Assembly: GCF_000163055.2 (NCBI RefSeq)
Contig: NC_022111.1
Location: 806,001-870,000 of the forward strand
Length of the DNA stretch: 64,000 nt
Direction: 5' to 3'
DNA from: Prevotella sp. oral taxon 299 str. F0039
GTDB lineage: Bacteria; Bacteroidota; Bacteroidia; Bacteroidales; Bacteroidaceae
The notes under the pieces were generated by a model. It saw nothing but the letters and a program-made list of their open reading frames with translations. It was not told where the DNA came from and ran no database searches. The stretch's first letter is position 1, and every line of letters begins with the position of its first letter. This document shows positions 8,750-17,604 of this stretch, piece by piece. The position numbers and the translations under genes were made by a program.

Positions 8750-10048
8750 GTGAAACAACATACTATACACTACAATCAATTGAATAATAAAAGTCCTTGG
8801 GGATGGGTGCCAACTCTATATTTCTCTGAGGGGCTTCCTAATATATTAGTTGCAGAAATATCCGTGTTAATGTACCAACAGTTAGGACTTAGCAATGAAC
8901 TCATTGCCTTTTACACGAGTTGGTTCTATCTTCCTTGGGTGATAAAACCTTTCTGGAGTCCTTTTGTTGAATTACTAAAAACAAAAAGATGGTGGATTAT
9001 TGCTATGGAACTGTTGCTTGGAGCATCGTTTGCAGCTATGGCCTTTAGTATTCCAACCACCTTTTGGTTACAATCAACAATATGCTTATTTTGGATAATT
9101 GCATTCTCAAGTGCCACTCATGACATTGCAGCTGATGGCTTTTATATGCTTGGTTTAAGCGAACACGACCAGGCTTTATTCGTTGGAATACGTAATACAT
9201 TCTATCGAATATCATCTATCTTCGGTAAAGGCTTCCTAGTATTCCTTGCAGGTTCATTACAAGTTCTCTTCAGATGGCAAATTCGTTTCTCATGGAGTAT
9301 TATCTTTTATATCGTATCTGCCTTATTTATAGCAGTTTACCTCTATCATCTTAAACAACTTCCTACACCAATAAAAGATCAAAATAACAATAAAAAAGAT
9401 ATAAAAAGGATAGGGAGAGACTTAATAGAAACTGTTTCTAGCTTCTTTAAAAAGCCCTATATCACTACAACAATATTGTTTTTATTATTATATAGATTCC
9501 CTGAAGCTTTATTATCTAAAGTTTCCATCTTGTTTCTTAGAGACTTTAAACATGCAGGAGGCTTAGGGTTATCACCTCAAGAATTCAGCTTAGTGTATGG
9601 AACAGTGGGTGTTATAGGCTTACTTGGTGGTGGAATTATAGGTGGATATTTAGTGAGTAAAGATGGACTTAAGAAGTGGTTATGGCCTATGGTGATTGCT
9701 ATTACAGTTCCTGATGCCGTATATATTTACCTAAGTTATTATCAAGTAGATGGGTTATGGCTAATCAATACATCTATCTTTATTGAGCAATTTGGTTATG
9801 GTTTTGGTTTTACTGCCTATACATTGTATATGTTATATTTCTGTAGAGGAAAGTTCCAAACAAGTCATTATGCTATTTGTACAGGATTTATGGCTGCATC
9901 TATGATGTTACCTGGAATGGGTTCAGGTTGGTTACAATCTATACTTGGATATCAGAACTTTTTCATTTTTGTATTGATTACTTGTATTATAACTTTCGTA
10001 GTTACATATTTTATTAAGATAGACAAGGGCTTTGGTAAGAGAAGATAA
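8750..10048 (+). CDS. AmpG-like MFS permease (muropeptide transporter family)
   Basis: The 432-residue integral membrane protein has about 12 hydrophobic segments. WGWVPTLYFSEGLPNILVAE and the following LYKQLG-like segment and PWVIKPFWSPF are characteristic of the AmpG/PAT branch of MFS carriers, which import anhydro-muropeptides or GlcNAc-anhMurNAc. The start is GTG at 8750, 20 nt after the SpoIID fusion, so the two genes are very likely one transcript. Pairing a lytic transglycosylase-type domain with AmpG fits peptidoglycan turnover, although the substrate is inferred. An AT-rich 10-bp hairpin follows between this gene and the convergent fcl. Confidence 0.8.
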   Translation: MKQHTIHYNQLNNKSPWGWVPTLYFSEGLPNILVAEISVLMYQQLGLSNELIAFYTSWFYLPWVIKPFWSPFVELLKTKRWWIIAMELLLGASFAAMAFSIPTTFWLQSTICLFWIIAFSSATHDIAADGFYMLGLSEHDQALFVGIRNTFYRISSIFGKGFLVFLAGSLQVLFRWQIRFSWSIIFYIVSALFIAVYLYHLKQLPTPIKDQNNNKKDIKRIGRDLIETVSSFFKKPYITTTILFLLLYRFPEALLSKVSILFLRDFKHAGGLGLSPQEFSLVYGTVGVIGLLGGGIIGGYLVSKDGLKKWLWPMVIAITVPDAVYIYLSYYQVDGLWLINTSIFIEQFGYGFGFTAYTLYMLYFCRGKFQTSHYAICTGFMAASMMLPGMGSGWLQSILGYQNFFIFVLITCIITFVVTYFIKIDKGFGKRR

Positions 10049-10063
10049 AATCATTTGTCATGA

Positions 10064-10098
10064 ATAAATAGATCTTTTATAATATTTTATCTATTTAT
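10064..10098. terminator. AT-rich hairpin between convergent genes
   Basis: ATAAATAGAT (10064-10073) pairs with ATCTATTTAT (10089-10098). It lies between the convergent AmpG-like and fcl genes and may terminate one or both. There is no strong T run, so this is tentative. Confidence 0.35.
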
Positions 10099-10137
10099 CA
10101 TAATGTTAATTATATACTATTTATAAAAAAAGAATAC

Positions 10138-11313
10138 TTATAATCTTTTTAAGTCTTGTTCATACCAATTGAATAAGCGTTGAACACCTTCTTCAATCTC
10201 TACACTATGATGCCAACCAAGTGCATTTAGCTTTTCAACACTAACCAACTTGCGTGGTGTTCCATCAGGCTTTGATATGTCAAAACAAATTTCTCCACTA
10301 AAATTAACAACTTTCTTAACTAAGTAAGCTAAGTCTTTTATTGTTATTTCTTTGCCTGTTCCAATATTTATATGACAATTCCTAATTTCTCCTAGAGATG
10401 GTATTGCTCCTCCTCGCCCTACAGTTTCGTTTCTATCAACAATACCATCAACCTTTGAACCATAGCAAACCGAAGAGTATTTATCTATTCCTATAATATC
10501 TTTAAAGTTGACATTCAATAGCAAATGTACACAAGCATCAGCCATATCTTCACTCCACAAGAACTCACGCAAAGGCGTTCCACTACCCCAAAGCTCAACT
10601 TTATTATCAGAAATACCATACTTTTTCAATGTAGATAAAATCACATCTTTATCGCATTCACCATTAACTCCAACCACAGGGCGTAAATTTAAGTCTTGTT
10701 TTATCGAACTCCAATCATTCTCATGAATAAGTTTTGCGAGATAAATCTTACGCATCATTGCTGGCATAACATGACTATTTTCTAAATGGAAATTGTCGTT
10801 TGGACCATAAAGGTTTGTTGGCATTACTGCAATATAATTGGTTCCATATTGCAAGTTATAGCTTTCGCACATCTTTAAACCTGCTATTTTTGCGATAGCA
10901 TATTCTTCATTAGTATATTCAAGTGGTCCTGTTAATAATGAATCCTCGGTTATTGGCTGTGGAGCGGCTTTGGGATAGATACATGTAGAGCCTAAAAATA
11001 AGAGTTTTTTTACACCATATTTATATGCCTGTCCTATAACATTGCACTGCATTTGCATATTTTGCATGATGAAATCAGCACGATATATAGAGTTAGCCAT
11101 AATTCCACCAACAAACGCTGCAGCAAGAACTACCACCTCAGGACGTTCCTTCTCAAAAAAAGAAGCAACACTACTTTGGTCTGTTAAATCGAGTTCAGAG
11201 TGTGTTTTACCAATAAGATTATGATAACCTCTATTCTTTAGATTTTTCCAAATTGCCGAACCAACAAGTCCTCTATGCCCTGCAACATATATTTTGGTAT
11301 CTTTCGATAGCAT
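10138..11313 (-). CDS. fcl: GDP-L-fucose synthase
   Basis: The NADPH-dependent epimerase/reductase converts GDP-4-keto-6-deoxymannose to GDP-L-fucose. The Rossmann motif is GHRGLVGSAIW. The Ser and Tyr/Lys catalytic elements are in GSTCIYPKAAPQPI and YAIAKIAGLKMCESYN. The length of 391 exceeds the roughly 320 of the E. coli enzyme because of an insertion at about residues 270-315, as in other Bacteroidales homologues. It is the third gene of the manC-gmd-fcl operon, and 20 nt separates it from gmd. The product would supply fucose for surface glycans or protein O-glycans. Confidence 0.95.
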   Translation of the reverse strand: MLSKDTKIYVAGHRGLVGSAIWKNLKNRGYHNLIGKTHSELDLTDQSSVASFFEKERPEVVVLAAAFVGGIMANSIYRADFIMQNMQMQCNVIGQAYKYGVKKLLFLGSTCIYPKAAPQPITEDSLLTGPLEYTNEEYAIAKIAGLKMCESYNLQYGTNYIAVMPTNLYGPNDNFHLENSHVMPAMMRKIYLAKLIHENDWSSIKQDLNLRPVVGVNGECDKDVILSTLKKYGISDNKVELWGSGTPLREFLWSEDMADACVHLLLNVNFKDIIGIDKYSSVCYGSKVDGIVDRNETVGRGGAIPSLGEIRNCHINIGTGKEITIKDLAYLVKKVVNFSGEICFDISKPDGTPRKLVSVEKLNALGWHHSVEIEEGVQRLFNWYEQDLKRL

Positions 11314-11333
11314 ATTTGCGATATTATTAGGGT

Positions 11334-12407
11334 TTAATCTTTATGATGTAACTTATCAACATACTCTAAATCGTGTTGCACCATCAATTGAACTAACTCT
11401 TTGAAAGATGTCTTTGTAGGATTCCACCCAAGCTTTTCTTTCGCTTTAGAAGGGTCTCCTAAGAGCTGTTCAACCTCACATGGACGGAAATATTTAGGGT
11501 CAACTTCAACTAAAACTCGATTAGTTGCAATATCAATACCACGTTCTTCTACTCCACTTCCCTCCCAACGAAGTTCTATTCCAGCTTCTTTAAAAGCCAA
11601 ATCACAAAACTCTCGTACAGTATGCATCTCGCCTGTTGCAATCACAAAGTCATCTGCTTCAGGTTGTTGAAGCATTAACCACATACATTCTACATAGTCC
11701 TTTGCATATCCCCAATCACGTCTTGCATCCAAATTACCTAGATATAATTTATCTTGATAACCCTTTGCTATGCGTGAAGCAGCAAGAGTTATCTTTCTAG
11801 TTACGAACGTTTCTCCTCTACGTTCACCCTCATGGTTAAATAATATACCATTACAGCAATACATACCATAGCTTTCTCTATAGTTTTTTATAATCCAATA
11901 GCCATATAATTTAGCTACTGCATAAGGAGAACGAGGATAAAATGGAGTTGTTTCTCGTTGTGGAATTTCTTGTACTTTACCATATAATTCAGATGTAGAA
12001 GCCTGATATATGCGACAAGTTTTATCAAGTTGACAGATACGAACTGCCTCTAATAAGCGTAAAACACCAATTGCGTCAGTATCTGCTGTGTATTCTGGCA
12101 CATCAAAAGACACCTTTACATGACTTTGTGCAGCTAGATTATAGATTTCAGTAGGACGAATTTCACCAATAATTCTTATCAAAGAAGAAGAGTCTGTCAT
12201 ATCTGCCCAATGCAAATTAACAAGTCTTTTCTGCTTCATATCTCTCACCCACTCATCTAAATACAAATGCTCTATACGAGCAGTGTTAAAAGATGACGAC
12301 CTTCTTAATAGTCCATGAACTTCATATCCTTTATCTATTAGGAACTCTGCAAGATGAGATCCATCTTGACCTGTAATTCCTGTAATAAGTGCTACCTTTC
12401 GATTCAT
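11334..12407 (-). CDS. gmd: GDP-mannose 4,6-dehydratase
   Basis: The short-chain dehydratase makes GDP-4-keto-6-deoxy-D-mannose from GDP-mannose. [20 protein letters not shown] is the NADP-binding N-terminus. [11 protein letters not shown] and [15 protein letters not shown] carry the catalytic Thr/Ser, Glu, Tyr and Lys. [17 protein letters not shown] and [16 protein letters not shown] are family signatures. The length of 357 is standard. It lies between manC (12 nt upstream) and fcl. Confidence 0.97.
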   Translation of the reverse strand: MNRKVALITGITGQDGSHLAEFLIDKGYEVHGLLRRSSSFNTARIEHLYLDEWVRDMKQKRLVNLHWADMTDSSSLIRIIGEIRPTEIYNLAAQSHVKVSFDVPEYTADTDAIGVLRLLEAVRICQLDKTCRIYQASTSELYGKVQEIPQRETTPFYPRSPYAVAKLYGYWIIKNYRESYGMYCCNGILFNHEGERRGETFVTRKITLAASRIAKGYQDKLYLGNLDARRDWGYAKDYVECMWLMLQQPEADDFVIATGEMHTVREFCDLAFKEAGIELRWEGSGVEERGIDIATNRVLVEVDPKYFRPCEVEQLLGDPSKAKEKLGWNPTKTSFKELVQLMVQHDLEYVDKLHHKD

Positions 12408-12419
12408 TGCTGTCTTTTA

Positions 12420-13487
12420 TCAAATTTCATCACTAAAGTGTCTGATTCGTTGTTCTTCAGACATCTTACATATTAATAATTTACCATCTTGTTCTGCCAC
12501 AATATATCCATCTAAGCCTTGAATAATCACTTGTTTAGCTTGTGTTGTGTGGATGATACAATTGCGAGATTCAAATAATTTGATATTATCTCCAATACAA
12601 CTATTTCCATAGAGATCGTTTTTTGTATGCATAAGGAGCGCTCCCCATGTTCCAAGATCACTCCAACCAAAGTCTGATGGAAATACAAATATCTCATCAA
12701 CTTTTTCCATAATGGCATAATCCACAGATATATTCTCGCATTCTGGATATCGTCTATCAATTTCTTCTTGCTCTTTTTCTGTTCCATAGATGGGCAACAT
12801 TCCTTCAAAAATCTTGCTCATTGCTGGCTGGTAAATACGGAATGCATTTACAATTGTACTTACATTCCAAATAAATATCCCTGAATTCCAAAAATAGTTA
12901 TTATGTTGAATATACTCTGTAGCTGTTGCTAAATCGGGTTTTTCACGAAAAGAATCAACTCTAAAGATTTCATTATTAAGCGGAGAACCTAAACGCAAAT
13001 CTGCCTGAATGTAACCATATCCTGTTTCTGGGCGTGTTGGTTTCATTCCAAGAGTTACGATAGAATCGGTTTCACTGGTAAATTTCAAAGATGCTGTGAT
13101 AACTCTTCTAAACTCATCTACATCGGTAACTATTGCATCACTTGGCGCAACTACAATATTTGCTTTAGGGTCTTTCGACTTTATTCTCCAGCTTACATAG
13201 GCTATACATGGTGCTGTATTTCGACGACAAGGCTCTAATAAAATATTAGACTCGACAAGTCCGGGAAGCTGCTCCTTTACTAAGGATAAGTATTTACGAT
13301 TGGTTACAACCCAAATATTTTCTTTGGGGCATATACCACAAAATCTATCGACCGTCATTTGTATTAAAGTGCGTCCAACTCCTAATACATCTATAAATTG
13401 TTTAGGTACATCTGCAGTGCTCATAGGCCAAAACCTACTGCCTACACCACCTGCCATTATCACTAAATGATTATTATTGTGACTCAT
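12420..13487 (-). CDS. manC: Mannose-1-phosphate guanylyltransferase
   Basis: It makes GDP-mannose from mannose-1-phosphate and GTP. The N-terminal GGVGSRFWPMS is the nucleotidyltransferase signature, FREKPDLATA is the substrate-binding segment, and WNSGIFIWN is typical. At 355 residues it lacks the C-terminal phosphomannose isomerase domain of bifunctional AlgA/ManC forms, so another enzyme must supply mannose-6-phosphate. It is the first gene of the GDP-fucose operon, with a promoter box 24 nt upstream. Confidence 0.93.
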   Translation of the reverse strand: MSHNNNHLVIMAGGVGSRFWPMSTADVPKQFIDVLGVGRTLIQMTVDRFCGICPKENIWVVTNRKYLSLVKEQLPGLVESNILLEPCRRNTAPCIAYVSWRIKSKDPKANIVVAPSDAIVTDVDEFRRVITASLKFTSETDSIVTLGMKPTRPETGYGYIQADLRLGSPLNNEIFRVDSFREKPDLATATEYIQHNNYFWNSGIFIWNVSTIVNAFRIYQPAMSKIFEGMLPIYGTEKEQEEIDRRYPECENISVDYAIMEKVDEIFVFPSDFGWSDLGTWGALLMHTKNDLYGNSCIGDNIKLFESRNCIIHTTQAKQVIIQGLDGYIVAEQDGKLLICKMSEEQRIRHFSDEI

Positions 13488-13510
13488 AGGTATCTCTTTT
13501 TTATAATCTA

Positions 13511-13518
13511 CAAATATA
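13511..13518 (-). promoter_or_regulatory. Promoter -7 box for manC-gmd-fcl
   Basis: On the minus strand it reads TATATTTG, 24 nt before the manC ATG. It indicates that the fucose operon is transcribed separately from rfbC-ugd-DUF4738 upstream. Confidence 0.55.
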
Positions 13519-13660
13519 GTATAAATAATCTAATTATAGAAATTTAATAGCTGTTTTATTCTACAACTACGATGAACAAAGGTTCTTAGATTGATCTCCT
13601 TTCGCTTATAGCAATGTTTTACTTATAACCAAAATTATTCTCTCTTTTTAGTTAGGTCTT

Positions 13661-13741
13661 AAAAGCAATGCTTTTGTCAAGTAAAATCTACCTTTTTAGT
13701 ATTCAATTACTATGCTTTTACCTCTACAAAACAATGCTATT
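13661..13741. repeat. 22-nt-period intergenic array, locus A (4 units)
   Basis: Fifteen-nt units start at 13661 (AAAAGCAATGCTTTT), 13683 (AAAATCTACCTTTTT), 13705 (AATTACTATGCTTTT) and 13727 (CAAAACAATGCTATT), exactly 22 nt apart, with unrelated 7-nt spacers. The 339-nt gap 13488-13826 holds this array, the manC promoter and otherwise AT-rich sequence in which I see no gene. Related arrays are at 17398 and 33070. Confidence 0.75.
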
Positions 13742-13826
13742 GGGAATAAATATTTATAGTATTCAATCAATAGAATAATTAAATATTTTTATTTATTTCA
13801 ATATTTCTCAGATAAATAAAATGATA

Positions 13827-14648
13827 TTAGTTTTCAAGCAATGATACTCTAGATATTTTATTTTGTGTTATGACCATCTCAAGAATATAACTTAACGGAC
13901 TATCAGGAATACTTAAGGTGACTTTATAATGCAATTGTCCTTTATCGGTTTTATAAAGAACAATATCATTTAATATGCTTTGCCTTAAGAACTGCTTAGG
14001 GATATACTTTCTAAAGTCGTATTTATAAAAGTCTTTTGAAAACATTTTCTGATAACCTTTAAATATACTTATATGTATAATATTATCGTAATAAATATTA
14101 TCAACCTCTACTCCATCATCGTTATATTTTGTTGTGACCACTTTATAACTTGTTGGATTAATTTGAGTATAGCTGTGATATTTTTCTTGCCCAATATTAA
14201 TAATAGTGTCGGCCTTTATTAATTTATGCTGATTAATCTGCATAACCGAATGATGTTCAAACTCATATATGTTTGAAGGGTCGTTACTTTTTACTAAATG
14301 AACAACCTCACCATTGCTATTTTTAAATTCAAAAACATGCTCACTCTGCTTTATAATCGGATATTTAGTTATATTTGAGCTTAATAAAACAAATGAATCT
14401 TGTTGTATTTTGAATGCAACTGGAACGCTTAAAGAATCGGGATAAAAGATAGAGTCACCCAAAACACGGAACGCAATGTCTCCATCATCGTCATTCATCC
14501 ATATTCCTTGTAATAGTTGTTTGGCTTTTTTATCTTCTGAATTATCTATTATTTTCGCATTCTTTCTGTCGGAACAAGCCATTAAAACAAAGCATGCCAA
14601 TAAAATAAAAGTAATTCTTCTTATGACTTTATTTATAGATAACCGCAT
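13827..14648 (-). CDS. DUF4738-type lipoprotein (second copy)
   Basis: The 273-residue protein has a signal peptide and lipobox LMACS (Cys about residue 25). ILQ-like LLQGIWMNDDDGD begins the mature domain, and DFYKYDFRKYIPKQFLRQ near residue 205 resembles DFSKFI in the gene at 693-1298. Both are assigned to DUF4738, of unknown function. It starts 19 nt after ugd ends, so it is probably the last gene of rfbC-ugd-DUF4738. Apart from that position nothing links it to sugar metabolism. Confidence 0.6.
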   Translation of the reverse strand: MRLSINKVIRRITFILLACFVLMACSDRKNAKIIDNSEDKKAKQLLQGIWMNDDDGDIAFRVLGDSIFYPDSLSVPVAFKIQQDSFVLLSSNITKYPIIKQSEHVFEFKNSNGEVVHLVKSNDPSNIYEFEHHSVMQINQHKLIKADTIINIGQEKYHSYTQINPTSYKVVTTKYNDDGVEVDNIYYDNIIHISIFKGYQKMFSKDFYKYDFRKYIPKQFLRQSILNDIVLYKTDKGQLHYKVTLSIPDSPLSYILEMVITQNKISRVSLLEN

Positions 14649-14667
14649 TATTATTAACTTTTAATCT

Positions 14668-15984
14668 TTAACATCCTATGCAGTGATATTCAAATCCAAC
14701 ACTCTCAAGCTCTGATCTATCGAAAATATTACGTCCATCGATAAGCAAAGGCTTGTTCATTATCTTAGAAACGACATCCCAAGAAGGCAATCTAAACTCC
14801 TTCCATTCTGTTATTAATAAGATAGCATCAGCACCCATTGCAGCATCATACATATCTTTACAATAGTGAACAATATCTCCTATACGACGTTTACACTCAT
14901 CCATAGCAACAGGATCGTACACTTTTATTGTGCAACCTGCCTTTAAAAGCAAATCTATAACAACCAGAGCAGTAGAATCTCTCATATCATCTGTATCGGG
15001 TTTAAATGCTAATCCCCAGATTGCTATTGTCTTTTTGCCTAGTTGTTCCTTATCATATATCTTGCAGAGTTTATCAAAAACGACTTTCTTTTGCAATGCA
15101 TTTACGTTCTCTACAGCCTTTAAAACTTGTAGATTATAACCATTATCGTCTGCCGTTTTGATTAATGCTTTGACATCTTTAGGGAAACACGAGCCTCCAT
15201 ATCCACAACCAGCATATAAGAATTTACGTCCTATTCGGGTATCACTACCTATTCCTGCACGCACCATATTGATATTTGCTCCTACCAATTCGCATAGGTT
15301 AGCAATATCATTCATAAAAGAAATACGTGTTGCAAGCATTGAGTTGGCTGCATATTTTGTCATCTCTGCACTTGCAATATCCATGAAAAGAACTCTAAAA
15401 TTATTAAGTAAGAAAGGTTTATAAAGACGTGTTAGTATTTCTTTTGCTTTTTCGCTATCTACTCCTACCACAACTCTATCAGGACTCATAAAGTCCTTTA
15501 TGGCATTACCTTCTTTCAAAAACTCAGGATTACTAGCAACATCAAAAGGTACATTAACTCCTCTTTCATTTAGTTTTTGTTGAATAATGTGCCTTACCTG
15601 CATTGAAGTTCCAACAGGAACTGTACTTTTAGTTACAACAACAACATATTTATTGAGGCACTCTCCTATAGTTTCTGCCACTTGATAAACATACTTTAGG
15701 TCTGCACTTCCATCTTCGTCGGGAGGTGTACCGACAGCAGAGAATACTATTTGTTGTTCGTTTAGTATCTTAGCTAACGACGTTGTAAACTTTAATCGTC
15801 CTGCTTTTATATTCTTTAAGACAAGCTCATCAAGTCCAGGTTCATAGATAGGAATATCTCCTTGCATCAGTTTTTGAATTTTTAATTCATCAACATCAAC
15901 ACATGTAACCACGGCTCCAGTCTCTGCAAAACATGCTCCAGAGACTAAACCGACATAACCTGTTCCAACAACTGCAATTTTCAT
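14668..15984 (-). CDS. ugd: UDP-glucose 6-dehydrogenase
   Basis: It oxidises UDP-glucose to UDP-glucuronate with two NAD+. VVGTGYVGLVSGACFAETGA is the NAD-binding start. YAGCGYGGSCFPKDV (about residues 255-270) contains the catalytic cysteine, and WGLAFKPDTDDMRDS is in the C-terminal UDP-binding domain. The length of 438 is normal. It lies 6 nt downstream of rfbC and is in the same operon, providing uronic acid precursors for capsule, exopolysaccharide or LPS. Confidence 0.95.
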   Translation of the reverse strand: MKIAVVGTGYVGLVSGACFAETGAVVTCVDVDELKIQKLMQGDIPIYEPGLDELVLKNIKAGRLKFTTSLAKILNEQQIVFSAVGTPPDEDGSADLKYVYQVAETIGECLNKYVVVVTKSTVPVGTSMQVRHIIQQKLNERGVNVPFDVASNPEFLKEGNAIKDFMSPDRVVVGVDSEKAKEILTRLYKPFLLNNFRVLFMDIASAEMTKYAANSMLATRISFMNDIANLCELVGANINMVRAGIGSDTRIGRKFLYAGCGYGGSCFPKDVKALIKTADDNGYNLQVLKAVENVNALQKKVVFDKLCKIYDKEQLGKKTIAIWGLAFKPDTDDMRDSTALVVIDLLLKAGCTIKVYDPVAMDECKRRIGDIVHYCKDMYDAAMGADAILLITEWKEFRLPSWDVVSKIMNKPLLIDGRNIFDRSELESVGFEYHCIGC

Positions 15985-15990
15985 ATCTAA

Positions 15991-16536
15991 TTAATCAAAT
16001 ACTTCTGCGTCTTTCAACGATGTGCCTTTTAAATCTTTTACACTAAAAATCAAACCATCTTTGATAGGCCAATTAATTGAAACACTATCATCATTCCACA
16101 TTAAAGTTGCCTCTTTCTCTGGTGCATACACATTATCTACCTTATAACAGAATATTGCTTCAGGACTTAATACTAAGAATCCGTGTGCAAAACCACGTGG
16201 AATAAATAATTGACGTTTATTGGTTTCGCTTAATTCTACTGCTACATACTTTCCAAAAGTAGGCGAAGAACGACGTAAATCAACTGCTACATCTAATACG
16301 TTTCCTTTGATTACACGAACAAGTTTAGCTTGCGCTGCATCTCCTTTTTGATAATGTAGTCCACGCAAAACACCATAACTAGATTTCGATTCATTATCTT
16401 GAATAAAGTTAATCGCACCTATATGTTCTGTAAAACTTTTGCTATTCCATGATTCAAAGAAATAACCTCTGTCATCATTAAATACTTTTGACTCTATTAT
16501 CCAAACACCTTTCAGTTCAGTTTCTGTGTATGTCAT
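15991..16536 (-). CDS. rfbC: dTDP-4-dehydrorhamnose 3,5-epimerase
   Basis: This cupin-fold epimerase belongs to dTDP-L-rhamnose synthesis. The catalytic region GVLRGLHYQKGDAAQAKLVR (about residues 57-76) holds the conserved His, and RGFAHGFLVLS and the Tyr in CYKVDN follow. The length of 181 is standard. The partner genes rfbA, rfbB and rfbD are not in this window and must be elsewhere if the pathway is complete. It is the first gene of an operon with ugd, with its own promoter about 110 nt upstream. Confidence 0.93.
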   Translation of the reverse strand: MTYTETELKGVWIIESKVFNDDRGYFFESWNSKSFTEHIGAINFIQDNESKSSYGVLRGLHYQKGDAAQAKLVRVIKGNVLDVAVDLRRSSPTFGKYVAVELSETNKRQLFIPRGFAHGFLVLSPEAIFCYKVDNVYAPEKEATLMWNDDSVSINWPIKDGLIFSVKDLKGTSLKDAEVFD

Positions 16537-16645
16537 TGTTCTATTACTTATTAATAAGTGGATTAGAATTATTATTCTAACCTTGATTTAACTCTAAAAC
16601 ACCGCAAAATTTGAATTTTTCGGGTGTAAATAGATTCTTACTATG

Positions 16646-16672
16646 CAAAGGTAGTTTTTTTAATGCAATCAA
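16646..16672 (-). promoter_or_regulatory. Promoter for rfbC-ugd-DUF4738
   Basis: The minus strand has TACCTTTG (16646-16653), preceded 19 nt upstream by a TTTG element. This matches the Bacteroidetes -33/-7 arrangement. The leader to the rfbC ATG is about 100 nt. Confidence 0.65.
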
Positions 16673-16849
16673 CAAAATGTTTTTTTAATATTGCTAAAGA
16701 GCTAGATTCAACTAAAAAATCAACTATATTTACATATTCAAGCAAAAAGTATCAAGTGATGTTCTAAATGGCAATATTTTCTTAACCTTCATTTATTTTA
16801 TATTGATATTCTTTGATTGATTTATTTTAATGTGAATTCAACGAATTTA

Positions 16850-17077
16850 TAATAACGCAAGCTGTATGTCGAAAGTCCTTCGTACTTTAATGCACTGCTT
16901 CTTTGGAAATAGGTAATAGCTGGTATGAATCTAATAATTTAGCGATAAAATTGTCAAAGCATCTATATCTAGAATGTCTGCTTGTATAATATCCTCAAGT
17001 TCATCATTCTACATTCCTATAATATCTCTTTTTTTGAGTTGGAGTCTGTCAGATACACTCATTAAAGCTCCTTGCAT
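16850..17077 (-). pseudogene. Possible decayed small gene of unknown family
   Basis: Reading down from an ATG at 17077 gives 22 sense codons (MSVSDRLQLKKRDIIGM), then a TAG at 17009-17011. The same frame continues as NDELEDIIQADILDIDALTI, and two frame changes would continue it as LLDSYQLLPISKEAV and LKYEGLSTYSLRYYKF. The codon pattern looks protein-like, but I recognise no family. The rest of the 1068-nt gap 16537-17604 holds the rfbC promoter, an inverted repeat, a 22-nt-period array and the promoter of the next gene. Confidence 0.3.
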
Positions 17078-17079
17078 AT

Positions 17080-17107
17080 TACTTTATATGACTAGCCATA
17101 TAAAGTA
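17080..17107. repeat. Perfect 11-bp inverted repeat
   Basis: TACTTTATATG (17080-17090) and CATATAAAGTA (17097-17107) are exact reverse complements separated by 6 nt. It lies immediately upstream of the possible gene remnant and could be an operator or the end of a lost element. Confidence 0.6.
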
Positions 17108-17397
17108 CTTCAGTAACAAAAAGTCTTTGGAATAGATACTTTCCTATATATATCTTATCAGCAAATATCTTACAATATATAAAATGTATAAACAATTTGT
17201 ACTCTAAAGGTTTACGATTGTCAATACATAAAAACAAGAAGTTCTCCTTTCTCTTTGCAAATCTTTACCTCTTTAGGCTATGAGATGTGTACTACTCTTC
17301 CAACAAGAAATAAAATTGTTCAAAAGTGATGAATCTTACTATCTCTCCCCTCTTATTTTATATAAAACTCTTTTTCTCTTGTCCTTTTTCTTCAATT

Positions 17398-17478
17398 AAA
17401 AGGATAACTTTCACCCTATAAAAGCATAGACTTTGCCTTCTAATCACATTGCTTTTTAACCACAAACTTAATGCTTTT
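17398..17478. repeat. 22-nt-period intergenic array, locus B (4 units)
   Basis: Fifteen-nt units start at 17398 (AAAAGGATAACTTTC), 17420 (AAAAGCATAGACTTT), 17442 (AATCACATTGCTTTT) and 17464 (AAACTTAATGCTTTT), exactly 22 nt apart. A weak fifth unit may start at 17486. The array ends about 80 nt before the promoter of the MutS-like gene. Confidence 0.7.
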
Positions 17479-17556
17479 ACAACACTATAATAATGAGTAG
17501 TATCTTCAAACGTTGCAAATCTCTCCCCTATAATTGTATAATTCTTTATTATTCAA

Positions 17557-17564
17557 TATCTTTG
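17557..17564 (+). promoter_or_regulatory. Promoter -7 box for the MutS-like gene
   Basis: TATCTTTG matches TAnnTTTG and lies 41 nt before the ATG at 17605. Confidence 0.55.
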
Positions 17565-17604
17565 TACAATCAAAACAATTATAGTCACCTTATAAAAAAC
17601 ATAA

